A DNA stretch of 64,000 nt from Acholoe squamosa (Eukaryota > Annelida > Polychaeta > Phyllodocida > Polynoidae). Made by a program: the position numbers and the translations under genes. This document shows, piece by piece, positions 10,040 through 20,678 of the stretch. The stretch's first letter is position 1. Each line of letters starts with the position of its first letter. The notes beneath the pieces were generated by a model. That model saw only the letters and a list, made by a program, of their open reading frames with translations. It ran no database searches and was not told the DNA's origin. The stretch spans positions 74,162,002 to 74,226,001 of the forward strand of contig OX439039.1 in assembly GCA_949317995.1 (NCBI GenBank), given 5' to 3'.

Positions 10040-10134
10040 ACTTTCATTAAACCATTACGATTATTATTTTAAACCTTTCTTTCCCACCACCCACCCCTCT
10101 TCTCTCATCTTCACAATTTCTTGGCAGGTTTGGC

Positions 10135-10189
10135 CCAAATATTATCCAATCAATTGTTATTTTATTCTATCATACATATTATTAGGGTA

Positions 10190-10241
<52 letters not shown>

Positions 10242-10365
10242 TATGTTTCATTCTTCATGGTTGTCACTATTAAATACAACCTTCAAAGTTTATCACTATT
10301 AAATAATAAACTTTATTACCCAAGCCTGCCTCCTCTAAGTCTGTTCCGAGCGTAGATAGTTAATG
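10135..10365 (+). repeat. Split direct repeat B1 (internal)
   Basis: 231 bp from CCAAATATTATCC to GATAGTTAATG, matching B2 except for two or three substitutions and a longer ATT run (about 10190-10243). It abuts A2 at 10365/10366, the B-A junction expected to template the circle joint. It contains AATAAA at 10305-10310. Confidence 0.88.
10186..10243. repeat. ATT microsatellite inside B1
   Basis: A near-pure ATT run. The equivalent place in B2 (near 10696-10716) has only about five units, so B1 gained about 33 bp after or during the last transposition. Confidence 0.85.
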
Positions 10366-10557
10366 GTTAGGTCATTGCCCCGTTTTGGGGTAATGAAATA
10401 TCATTAACTACCGCGAGTGTTAATTCAAACATCCCGCTCGGCCCAGCCCTTCACTCTCCATACATCTTCACCCTCACTCTCCACCATAACCTCACCTCAC
10501 CTCTCACTCACCTCTTCCTCATTCGTCGCTTCACCTCTCACCCACACACATCGTTTC
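10366..10557 (+). repeat. Split direct repeat A2 (internal)
   Basis: Identical by eye to A1 over 192 bp, starting GTTAGGTCATTGCC. Fused directly to B1 on its left; followed by an 83-bp spacer (10558-10640) before B2. Confidence 0.9.
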
Positions 10558-10640
10558 CCACCCACCCACACCTTTATATAAAATTTTTATCTTTCATCAT
10601 TCCATTCTTCACTCCACAAAATCACAAATTGTTCTTTAAA

Positions 10641-10838
10641 CCAAATATTATCCAATCAATTGTTATTTTACTCTATCATACATATTATTAGGGTAATTTA
10701 TTATTATTATTATTTATGTTTCATTCTTCATGGTTGTCACTATTAAATACAACCTTCAAAGTTTATCACTATTAAATAATAAACTTTATTACCCAAGCCT
10801 GCCTCCTCTAAGTCTGTTCCGAGCGTAGATAGTTAATG
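10641..10838 (+). repeat. Split direct repeat B2 (right terminus)
   Basis: 198 bp from CCAAATATTATCC to GATAGTTAATG, the right end of the retrotransposon. The base after it (A, 10839) differs from the base after B1 (G, start of A2), which fixes the boundary. Confidence 0.88.
10778..10783 (+). terminator. AATAAA poly(A) signal in B2
   Basis: AATAAA in the sequence ATTAAATAATAAACTTT; an identical hexamer lies in B1 (10305-10310). Either could end element transcripts. Evidence is the hexamer alone. Confidence 0.4.
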
Positions 10839-12598
10839 ATTAACGACAGGCACAAATGAAGATATGCTGAAGATAGTTTCATGGATATCTTCAGAATTCT
10901 GTTTCTATATGAGTTGTCTTCACTAGTCATGGATTTAGACCCAGAGGATAACTCACCTGTCATTGATCTTGGCATATGTCATCTTCAAATAGGCATATCT
11001 TCAGGCTATCACTTCCCCTTTCCTTTATTCTGGTTCATGTTATCTTTTACAAAAACTGGGGGGCCACTCACCACTTTCATCCCAAAGTTAACCTGTCTCC
11101 TTACTATAAATAGCTGTGCTAGGGGGGTGTCCCATTCATCAGTGACATCATCATAACTTTTAGAGTTGCATGAAGACAGGTCTGAAGACAGGTCTTCATG
11201 AATGGGCCTGGTAGATCGTGAGTGGGGCTGAGAAGATAGGGAATGTGCAAGAAAGGTCAGAAATGGGCAAGGGGGGGGGGTCGGGAATGGACTAGGTAGT
11301 TTGGGAAAAGGCCTACTGTAATACCTCATGTATAAGGAGCACTCCAAGTATTTATAGTGTTGTTGATGTCTTCAAAATTACACTAGAAAAAAGTTATATT
11401 TTCACAGTTTAAACTGAGTGTCCCTACCAGAAAAAGGGTAAATATCGATGTAATTAGTATGGGACATCCAGAATTGAAGGGAATACTATAAGGTACAGTT
11501 TGGTCTTAATTTTCGAGCAGATTAGTACTGTACTGTGGTGCAATATCACCACCTATAAGGTGTACCCCTAACTTTTGCTGATTCTATAAGGCACAGAAGG
11601 GTTCATCCTCACATGTAACCTGTGCCTTGTATGTGAGGTAGTATGGTAATGGTAGTATGGTAGTGGACTGAGAAAGTTATTTCTATGCACAGTATCGAGT
11701 CATGCACTCTGCCCAAGGCACTCTAGTTTGAGAGTATTTCTATATGATTCTACCACTGGGTGGGCAATCTACCAGATCACCTGGCCAGTGTCTCATTTTG
11801 GTTAACACCGGCTTCAATGGGATTACACTGCCCAGCTCCATACTACTATGGTAGAACCAACATTATCAAGCATTTTTTATGTACCGTAAACCCCTGCATA
11901 TAAGATATACCTTGTGTATGAGGCCAGAAATGTTCCTAGGATATTTTGTAATGGGACATTGGTGCACTTACAGGAGAAATAAATCACCATATCAAATAGC
12001 TATGGGTCATTTTATGCCTCCATTCTCAAAAATAGGGAGAAAATGCATAGAAAATGAATATAATCAATCACCTCATTGAAGAGAGTGAAAACAGCCCGTC
12101 TCATGATGTCCCCCACCCACGCTGCCATCCACCTTCTGCTCTTATGAAACCAGGACCTCTCTTTCCCGGCCTCTCTTCACTTTTAGAGACAAGTGAAGAT
12201 AACTTGCATTCTTGAACTAATAATTTTGCTGTAAAACTATGTATAACATTACCTTTTATGATTAAAATCATTTGAAAGAGTATGTGCATTGGAAACAGAT
12301 ACTAATTGCCTTATCTGAGGTGCGTATTAAAAACTTTTTAGGTCTAGAGGTGACACCATCCACCCAATAGACTGGCCTTGTGAAATGACATATTTGGGGT
12401 TAAAGACAGGTCTTCAGGCTATCTTCAGAGGCTAAAGACATGTGTTAGAAATGCAAGTATATCAGTCAAAAGACAGGTTAGATATAGGATTTCTCAAGAT
12501 ATCTCCAATAATTCAAAGTTATCTTCAGTTCAGTTTGGAAATGACATTCACCTATTGTTACCCTTTGAAGATATCTTCGCCCTCAGTGAAAAAGACCA
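10839..12598. mobile_element. Long CAGTGGTC-family transposon, right part (interrupted by the Ngaro-like element)
   Basis: Continues the element whose left end is at 5032-5065. Its sequence runs parallel to the copy at about 15985-19098: ATGGATATCTTCA, TTTAGACCCAGA, CTATAAATAGC, then AGACAGGTCTTCA, then the right part with AGATATCTTCGCCCTCAG and terminal AGACCACAG. It is rich in GAAGATATCTTC-like palindromic motifs. No transposase was recognised, so it is probably non-autonomous or decayed. Its right end abuts another member at 12599. Confidence 0.6.
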
Positions 12599-13068
12599 CA
12601 GTGGTCCTTTGCACGGATGGTGAGGAATCTTCACTAAAGATAGGTAGAAATCAAGATAACACTGAAGATAGCTCTGTGGATATCTTCAAAATTTCATTTC
12701 TATAGATGCCGGCATTATTTGTCATACATTTGCAATAATATCCTTGAAAAGATAGGTTAGAGATAACTATTCTCAAGATATCTTTAAATTTTTAAAGATA
12801 TCTTCAGTTTCCTTTGGAAATGGCATTGACTTATCATTACAATCTGAAGTTATCTCCACCGTCTGTGCAAAAGACCACAGTGGTCAGAGATAACTTGAAA
12901 ATAGTTATCTCTAACCTATCTTTTCAAGAATATTATAGCAAATGTATGACAAATAATGACAGCATCTATTGAAATGAAATTTTGAAGATATCCACAGAGC
13001 TATCTTCAGTGTTATCTTCATTTTTGCCTATCTTTAGTGACGACACCTCACTGTCCGTGCAAGGTCGT
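12599..13068. repeat. CAGTGGTC-family MITE plus inverted partial copy (foldback)
   Basis: 12599 to about 12880 matches the complete 282-bp MITE at 50014-50295. It is followed at once by an inverted partial copy (about 12881-13068), so about 170 bp of the left arm (12600-12780) pairs with 12895-13065. Both arms include AGATAGCTCTGTGGATATC-like sequence. A transcript would form a long hairpin. Confidence 0.7.
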
Positions 13069-13689
13069 CATCCTGATGACCTGAGTCATCAGAATGACAA
13101 TACTGACAGTACAAAGTCGTCATTTTGACTACCTAAAGTTGTAGTTTTAGGTATCGTCAACTTGAGGACCTAAAGTGGTCACCGCAGACTAGTTTCGGAT
13201 CTTCCATGGTTTCAGTGCACTTTTTTGAAATACCCTACAGTTTCAACAGTCGGGTATTTCAACAGGGAGCTACCGAGTTCAAACACTATTCCTCTGTTCT
13301 ATAGTGGGGTATGTATCCTCCAGGACAAATAAAAGAAAGTATGATACAACACAAAGGAAGAAGAAATACAACTGACAAATTGCCAACGCTGTGAGAGGGA
13401 AGTGATTGGTGGGTTACAGACGTAGGGGGTGAGTACATAAATAAATCACCATGTGATAGATATATGTCTGGCGAATGTCCTTAACTGGTTGTGATTGAGA
13501 AATAACTGTGTGAAGTGGAGAGGGAATACGTGGGATAACTGTATGGGCTTGAGAGAGGGATAGTACATAATGAAAGGGAAATAAAAAATGGACGAACCAC
13601 AAAATGGCAATAGCCTGGAAGACATTAAATAGTAAATAGTTGGGGTATTATGGACAGAATGACTATAGATGAATGTGGTTACCCCCATC
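13069..13689. other. Unassigned spacer
   Basis: Contains short GTCGTCAT and GTCATC motifs near 13060-13130 but nothing recognised as a gene or bounded element. Confidence 0.4.
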
Positions 13690-13970
13690 GAAAGTGTAGT
13701 TTGCCAAGAAATGTCCCCAGAAGGCAGAAAAAAATGATGGCAGCACTTCCTGGTAAATGACATTTGATATTACCACCACAGACAGAGGGCTCTGTAAGCA
13801 GCACAGAAGCTAGGGAAATGGTCCTCTGGGATAAATTGATGGACTAGAATTAATACCCTGACTCCCCCGCCCTATCACAGGTTAAGCGTAATCCATTGCT
13901 GTAGTCTATAGGCTGCGTGACAATGGGCTAAGTGAAAGGGCAAAACCAATAGGATGTAGGTGTTGTAACA
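13690..13970. repeat. Copy of a locally duplicated block
   Basis: Similar to 22390-22620 and 25620-25800 (shared AGAATTAATACCCTGACTC and GGGCTAAGTGAAAGGGCA-type stretches). Diverged paralogous non-coding DNA. Confidence 0.5.
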
Positions 13971-14375
13971 GGGCAACTTATACTCAGTTTGGCTGTCATT
14001 TGTGTAAGTCTGCTCGTGACATTTTGGGAGCTATAATACACCTTTATCTCAAAGGATCTTTTGGTAATAGGATTCTGCCTATTTCAGATCATTTTGAATT
14101 TCATGTCAGTATTTCTCTTGCCAGGCGCCTTTCAGGCAGCACGGTGATGGGTCATCTGTGGTTAGTACATAAGTCGGCCGTCAAATTGGATATGGAATGG
14201 TGTTGATTGCTTAGTCAAAAGCAAATAATTATTGGCCACCTAAATCCTGTGACAGTTGGTTATGTAAAAGGGAGTATCTGTTCTAGTCGAATTTCATATG
14301 TTTATGCAATATTAAGATTACACACACGACCAATGTTCATAATGATTGCTAGAGCTGTTTTCAATAAATTATACA

Positions 14376-14513
14376 CACCGTAAAAATAACTGTTTAATCT
14401 ACTAGGGATCCTGGTAAAACTGACCAGTGGACCACCATAGGCACTGAATCAGGGTACCGTAGTTTCTACAAGAAGCCTCAGGTGCCAGTAGGTTGGTACT
14501 TTTTTTTACAGTG
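14376..14513. mobile_element. MITE, CACTGTAAAAA family (copy 2)
   Basis: Left end CACCGTAAAAATAACTG, right end TTTTTTTACAGTG; interior ACTAGGGATCCTGG and ACAAGAAGCCTCAGG match copy 1. Shorter than copy 1 by an internal deletion. Confidence 0.55.
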
Positions 14514-15984
14514 CAGGGATCATTATATACTATGGATCTAAGTGGTTCTAGGGGGCTCACCTCAATCTCTCTGCTTTATCAATATATCGGGAAATCTAAT
14601 CACAATTGAAGGGCTGTGATCTTTAAAAGCAAGGCATATCGATGTAGAGGAAAATACCCAATTTCCGGACAGTTAGTGGTTGTCTGTTGATATCTACCAG
14701 ACTGAATGCCTGATAAGCCCCATCTTTTGACATGTTAAGGGTACATATCTGATCTAACATGTATCACCAACATTTTCCTGTAGGTAGGATATTTCATAGT
14801 AAATTACGGGTCCTTAGATATGTCACAATGGCCCCTAATCCCAGACACGTGCCCCTATTCCCAGACAGTGAAGTTGTCCATATAGATATAATGTAGAATA
14901 TCAAGATTTTCTTTGGAATCTATCACCCTATAAGCTCATCTAAACAAACACTACCCTTGGGTTCAATGTACATCATTCCTGCATGGGTAGTAATAATAGG
15001 GGTTTGGGTCCTCAACACAATTTTTTTTAAGATTTGGTGACTAGCATATTGCTGTCTGTGCATTATTGGCCATTTGTGAATTAATCGAAGATGTTACTGA
15101 TATAGGAATGAATTGATATGATAGACAGCCATACTGTAAAGACACATCAGCACTATAGCAAATATCTATCTATCAAAGGCTGTCCGGAATTAGGTGCCCC
15201 TTAGTGTTAGGATGATCCAGTTGTTAAGTTGTTCATGAAGTGTATATTAGAATAAATTACAATGTTAAAATCTTCAGATTACTCATTATATGTTTCATAT
15301 GGATGCATTGACCCTGAGAGTTTGAACTTCAATAGCATTTTAGACACCATATTATTCAATATAATAGAGAGTCCATGCTTAGCTGGATAGTTAGTGGCTT
15401 CACTTTATCCATTGAACCTGAACCTCGGCACAGGACAATCACAGTTCTGCCCATGTTGTCATTTTTGAAGTTGTTAGCTGAGAATATATGTACAAATGCC
15501 GGATAGCCCTATTTGATATGTAATCAATCAGATATTAGGGCCCAGTATTCTAAGCCAGCTCTGAACCCACTGTGCCACTGAATATATCCCTCTCTCAGAT
15601 CTCCTCACCAGTCAATCACCTTCTTTCAGTGCGGCCTCTTGGGTACTGTAAAATGACCCCCATTTGATCAATGAAGCCACAGGTTTTCATCTTAAGGCAC
15701 ATGGAAAAGCTTAGTCGACTGGGTGCTGTGTATGTTCCCATCATTATGTAAAGGTGGTCCCCAGTGACCTCTGCTTTAAAAGGTGATGTGATGGATTTGT
15801 GAGTGTGACCAATAGCAAGGTTTTCATACAAAGAACAGTGCTTTCATAAACAGGTGAGATGTAAAGAGGTGGGGAGAATGCCCGCATCACCTCTATTTAT
15901 ATAAACCAGAGTGCTAAGCTGACAGTAAAGATTAAGAGGCATATGTCTCTGCATTGCTGTCTACCTTTACATCTGTTTTCTTTT
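14514..15984. other. Mostly unassigned; one duplicated block
   Basis: 15600-15735 resembles 26580-26680 and 32170-32320 (GGGTACTGTAAAATGACCCC, AGGCACATGGAA). Nothing else recognised; the frames here have no family signature. Confidence 0.4.
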
Positions 15985-18037
15985 TTTTACGGATGGTCGG
16001 ATATCTCTACTAACGGTAGGCATGAATGAAGATAGGCTGAAGATCGGTTCATGGATATCTTCAAAATTATATTTCTATATGGGTCTTTACTAGTAATTGA
16101 TTTAGACCCAGAAGATAACTCGCATGTCATTGATCTTGGCACATGTCATCTTCAAACAAGCATATCGTCAGGCTATCATTTCCCCTTTCCTTTATTCTGT
16201 TTCATGTTATCCTTTATGAAAACTGGGCCAACATATCTTCTTACTATAAATAGCCATGCATGAAATTTCTCGGGGTGGTTCCCATTCTTCAGTGATTTAC
16301 TTTTAGGCTTGCCTGAAAACAGGTCTGAAGATAGGTCTTCAGCAACCTTAAAAGACTTATAGGGTTGTCCCCTTCATATCAACTACAACAACTACGGCCT
16401 TGTTGCTTTAGTAGGGACACATTGTACTTGCAGCACTAAGACTGCCCTACCAAATCCTATGTAATATTGCTGCATAAGTGCCAGTTGTGCAAAGCAGTCT
16501 TAGGGCATAACCTACAATCACTGATGCTATCGGTTACCCCTTACATGCCCAGAATAGCAAAAGTGCGCTCTTAAGCATATAAACATGTTCAACTGACCAC
16601 CATGGGTTTAATATCAATCGGATTATGACACCAGAATTCTCGTGATGTCAAGGGCTTTCTAACGGTACCAAATATGTCATGGTGCATTAGATATCTGATT
16701 ATTGATAAATCTGATTGGAGGAAATAATGGATTAGAAAAACACTTAAATTACATGAAAAGTGCGCGTTCTGGCCATGAGAATACAGGAAAAATACAGAAA
16801 ATATTGATCAAAATACCAAAAATATTGATAAAATATTTTCAAAGAATCCAATTATAATATGTATTTTAGTCAATTTCAATCAATATGGCGGTCTTTGAAA
16901 TGGTGAAATAATGATTTATGAGTTGAAATTAGCCTATTCCCCTCCAAAGTAAAAAATAAATAAATTGGGCTGGTCGGTAACCACGATGCCTAGCACGTCG
17001 CCAGGGTTATGTGTCACGTGCAGACGGACCGCGCCATATTGTCCGGGGGACAATTTTGTCTGCCTCATTATTGTGAGCATCATTCAATGTCTAAATTCTC
17101 CAAATATATCACACTCATCATACTGTCATTAAGCCAGTAAGATCTAATGGGAGGGATGATGATACTGTATTTATAGATAAGAGATTGGAGCATTATAATG
17201 GCTGCAATATGTGTTTAAAATATGTGCAGGGCTCCAGTGTAGCATCTTTATTATGGTACATGACAGTGATCGCAGAGCGCAGAGCACCACTTTGTCCCCG
17301 GCACCCTTCCCAATGAATGAATAAATATTTTCTGGGCACCTTCATCCAAATAGGCCCATTTCAACTTCATGTACCATCATCATTCCCTACTGACTCACAC
17401 AATACTCAAATATATGCTTCATATCACATTTTGTGAAAGCTATTTAACTTCCCTCTTTGTTACTAATTGAAATGGTACTTTAATGTAAGGGTTACCTCTC
17501 CTCAAAATATACTGTAAACACTCATATATAAGGTGCACCCGGGTATAACCTGCTTCCCTAACTTTGAAAAAAAGGCTATGAGCCACACCTGAGATCTGAA
17601 TAGTGTAGGGCTGAAATGCAGGTCCTCTTAAAATGATAAAGATATATCAGCGTAAACTTTTGAGTTGGTACCTCCGAGAAAGTCTGCTTGGAGAATGGCG
17701 TTGCTATCTTGATAAGTAGTGCAAAAATTCCCGTCACTAGGCAACGTGATATCACTAGGCAACGTCACATCACTATGCAATGTGACTAAGTGTTGATGTC
17801 ACCGAAAGAACAACCCTGAGAAGGGCCAACCACAGATTATCGTGAAAGGGGCCAAAGAAAAAGGAACACACTACACACTAGTGACGAAGCCACTATTCCA
17901 CCCTTACCTGACATTGCTCAACTGTTTAGGCCTATTAAGAGGACTCTTTTTCATTCAATTACTTTTTCAATTACGTTTATAAGGCGGTAGAAAAACGTAT
18001 TTAAGAGAACTGTTTCTTGAACTTAAATAAGGCCATT

Positions 18038-18225
18038 TAATTATAATAACCTGGATTACGGATCCGCCGCTGGGATTTTTGGCAAAATGAAAAAAAAAAA
18101 AAAAAAATTGCCTCTAGTCGCTGGGATTTTTCAGTTGTAATTTGGTAATTTCACTTTTATTTTTTTTCCTCTGGCCGCCGAGAATCTGTGCCCAAAATGC
18201 CCATAATCCAAGTAATTATAATAAC
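18038..18225. mobile_element. 162-bp insert flanked by 13-bp direct repeats
   Basis: TAATTATAATAAC occurs exactly at 18038-18050 and 18213-18225. Between them is a unit with ends CTGGATTACGG and CATAATCCAAG (short inverted ends), an A-run near 18090-18107, and two copies of CGCTGGGATTTTT. The long perfect direct repeats look like a target-site duplication. Whether it is a retroposon or a DNA element is unclear. Confidence 0.55.
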
Positions 18226-18389
18226 AAGGCCTAAACCTTAACATTTAAACATCACATACCTTACTCAAAAACGTAATTCTGACCAACTTTGATAGTGTGT
18301 TTATTGCCCTGGTTTCACTGGGTACATCCCTGCTATCCACCACCACAACTCCTCTCTTATCACAACTGTTGGCCCTCTCTTCACTTTCA

Positions 18390-18615
18390 GTGAGTGAGTG
18401 AGTGAGTAATGGTTGTTTAACGCCAAGCCAACAGCTAAGGTCATATTCATGGCTGGTAAAAGTACATTAGACATCACGTCACAAAGGAATACATGTGCCT
18501 GTGCCCATGCATATGGACACCAGACACATGTAAGAAAGAGGGGACAGGAAAGAGGAGATTCAAGGAACGAATATGTGCCAGTGCCCGCGCATATAGACAC
18601 CACCCACACTCAGAG
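18390..18615. repeat. GAGT simple repeat and short duplicated block
   Basis: GAGTGAGTGAGTGAG leads into TGGTTGTTTAACGCCAAGCC, a motif type I associate with molluscan dispersed repeats (from memory, weak). Within it a roughly 50-bp segment (GTGCCTGTGCCCATGCATAT) recurs about 80 bp later (GTGCCAGTGCCCGCGCATAT). Confidence 0.45.
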
Positions 18616-19098
18616 AGGATAGAAAAGCAAGACATAGACCCCTTTTAAAGATGGACTGGGGCTGGGGAGGCCCGCTTCACTTTCAGAGACAGGTGAAGAT
18701 AACTTGCTTTGCTAAATCAATGATTTGACTGTAAAAAACTATGCATAGCATGCTGCATTATGATTAAAATCACTTGTCAGAATATGTGCATAAGAGACAA
18801 ATACTCACTACCTAATGGTGCATTTGTAGACATTTTTAAGTTGAGCTGACCCCATCCTCCCAATAGACTGGTCTTGTGAAATGACATATTTTTGGTTAAA
18901 GATAGGTCTTTAGGTAACCTTCTAAGACTGAAGACATGTGTTAGAAATGTAAAAGTATCAGTAGAACGACAGGTTAAATAGATGATTTCTCAAGATATCT
19001 TCATAAATTTATAGATATCTTCAATACAATTTGGAAATGTCATTCACCTATCACTCTCCTTTGAAGATATATTCGCCCTTGGTGAGAGACCACTGATA

Positions 19099-19723
19099 CA
19101 TCCATTATCATGGTTGATGCTGAAGATAATTAATATAAAGGAAAATCAACAACTCCAAACAAATCATTTTCCAGAAAACGCCCCACTGAAACTCATCAGA
19201 TACAGTACATGACAAGGAGTCCTTTCCATGCTACTTCTGGCGCATGATTAGAGATATTTGCAAGATAAACTAAGGTCTCATGTGGGAGAAGACTAGGTTA
19301 GAGTGTGTAATCTGAAATGATAAGTCACAGTTGACAAAGTACCCACAATTACAGTTCAGTTCATCATTAGAACTTTGTCATTTGGCAAATCGTATTTTGT
19401 TGGTGTATATATGCAACATGCCAATTTATTGGTGTCTCATCTGTGCATCATTGCAGTACCCTTCCAGAAATGATGAAGAAATAAATCATATTCAAACCCA
19501 AAATAATTTCAAACTGATAAAGAGTTCATTTCACAATAGAAGCAATTGATAAAGAATGCCGGGTTGAAATTAAATTTCCCCCAACAAGTATTCCATAAAG
19601 CTATTTGGCCACTCATTGGCCAATGGCAGTGGGTGGTCATAGTAAATAAGTAACTTAGACAGGTCTCTATTGCATTACCCATGGTTACAGTGACAATCTA
19701 CTCTAGGTCAAGCTGAACTAATT
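19099..19723. other. Unassigned AT-rich spacer
   Basis: No gene, RNA or bounded repeat seen. Confidence 0.4.
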
Positions 19724-19784
19724 GAATATTAAACCTAACAATGTGTAGTTTAATATGAATTATTCCTAAGAGTTATGGCATTAA

Positions 19785-20497
19785 CCCTTAGGTGCCCATG
19801 CGGGCATTTAAGCGTGGTTTTGTGCTTAAATGCATGTATATTGAAAGAAATTTTCATCCAGACACTTCTACTGGTCCAATCTGCAAAGTTAGACCCTCTA
19901 TCCAATGCTTATGACCTCCCGATTATGATACAACCATTCATTTGGCTTCATCTACTTTATATCAGGCACAGTGAGTCAAAACTTGAAAATGAGTTGTCAT
20001 TTTATGTGATTCATTAACAGGAAACCCTCCAGCTAAAATCTGATATGGTAACAAAATAATGATAGATCATACACACATAGGTTCCAATATTCCAATTATA
20101 TTTTACGGCAAGTGCTCCTATCCTAAAGATAAGCCATGCACTGTTTCTAGTACAACATATCATGTTTCCTGTGTGCCAGTACATATAGATGCATGCAGGC
20201 AAATCAGCTATGAAAGGTCTCAGGATTGGAGGGATTATGAATATATATATAGACCAAATACCACTAAATGACAACAAATGGAATGTTTTGGTAACTATGG
20301 TTACTAGACCTGACCAGTAGTATCACATCCCTAACTGAAAGTCTTCAATGAGTTATGAGAATTAAGAAAATGTAATATGCCAAGCCCTTATCAAGGAAGA
20401 GGATCAAAATTACACATGGTCTCATAAAACAAAAAATGAAATCGTGAAATAAAGTAAAATAATGTAAAAACTTCAAATAATTCTGGGCACAAAAAGG
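19785..20497. mobile_element. piggyBac-like MITE, copy 1
   Basis: 713 bp with ends CCCTTAGGTGCCCA and TGGGCACAAAAAGG, flanked by TTAA on both sides (19781-19784, 20498-20501). The CCYT...GTGCCC tip and TTAA duplication are piggyBac superfamily hallmarks. The interior is non-coding. A related copy is at 33484-34193. Confidence 0.75.
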
Positions 20498-20501
20498 TTA
20501 A

Positions 20502-20617
20502 GCCATAGGGGAAGCTATGGTATATAGCAGAACCTCGCTTGCAGGTTGTCATAGATTCGTCATAGCCATTTACGGGTGGGTAGAGATTATAGCGAACGGG
20601 TGGGCTACCCCTATGGC
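20502..20617. mobile_element. Small TTAA-flanked MITE
   Basis: 116 bp with ends GCCATAGGGGAAGC and GCTACCCCTATGGC, flanked by TTAA at 20498-20501 and 20618-20621. The TTAA on its left is shared with the preceding MITE. No coding capacity. Confidence 0.7.
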
Positions 20618-20678
20618 TTAATGCCATAACTCTTAGGAATAATTCATATTAAACTACACATTATTAGGTTTAATATTC

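Larger units (their letters stand above)
5066..10838 (+). mobile_element. Ngaro-like tyrosine-recombinase retrotransposon, nearly intact
   Basis: A 5.77-kb element with split direct repeats in the order A1 (5066-5257), ORFs, B1 (10135-10365), A2 (10366-10557), B2 (10641-10838). This arrangement is known only for Ngaro and PAT-like members of the DIRS order, which replicate through a circular intermediate and integrate by tyrosine recombinase instead of an integrase. It carries gag, RT-RNase H and recombinase ORFs without internal stops. No methyltransferase domain lies between RNase H and recombinase, which favours Ngaro. A1 and A2 appear identical, so the copy is recent. There is no LTR-type TG..CA end and no long target duplication; ATT stands directly outside both ends. 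Confidence 0.9.
15985..19098. mobile_element. Second long CAGTGGTC-family copy, interrupted by other insertions
   Basis: The left part (about 15990-16345) parallels 10839-11215, and the right part (18668-19098, ending GAGAGACCACTG) parallels 12166-12598. The left tip is diverged (ACGGATGGTCGGATATC). About 2 kb between them is extra sequence, including a small insert at 18051-18212 and a duplicated block at 18400-18615. No transposase recognised. Confidence 0.55.
19724..20678. repeat. Palindrome with 61-bp arms, opened at its TTAA centre
   Basis: The left arm is 19724-19784 and the right arm 20618-20678; they are inverted copies with one mismatch, and each inner end is TTAA. Joined, they make a near-perfect 118-bp palindrome centred on a single TTAA. 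Between the arms sit two elements, each flanked by TTAA (19785-20497 and 20502-20617). The structure reads as a palindromic repeat hit twice by TTAA-targeting elements. Confidence 0.8.

Noticed and set aside
9870-10355. Open frame at 10023-10355 with a long poly-isoleucine stretch
   Set aside because: It is a translation of the B1 repeat and its ATT microsatellite, overlapping the recombinase stop; no domain.
10575-10583. TATATAAAA as a TATA box of the retrotransposon
   Set aside because: It lies only in the A2-B2 spacer and is not duplicated at the left end, so it cannot start full-length element RNA from this copy. In AT-rich DNA such matches are common.
10881-11156. Similar short proteins at 10881-11156 and 16051-16263
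   Set aside because: Their resemblance comes from copies of the CAGTGGTC-family transposon; both have disrupted frames and no family signature.
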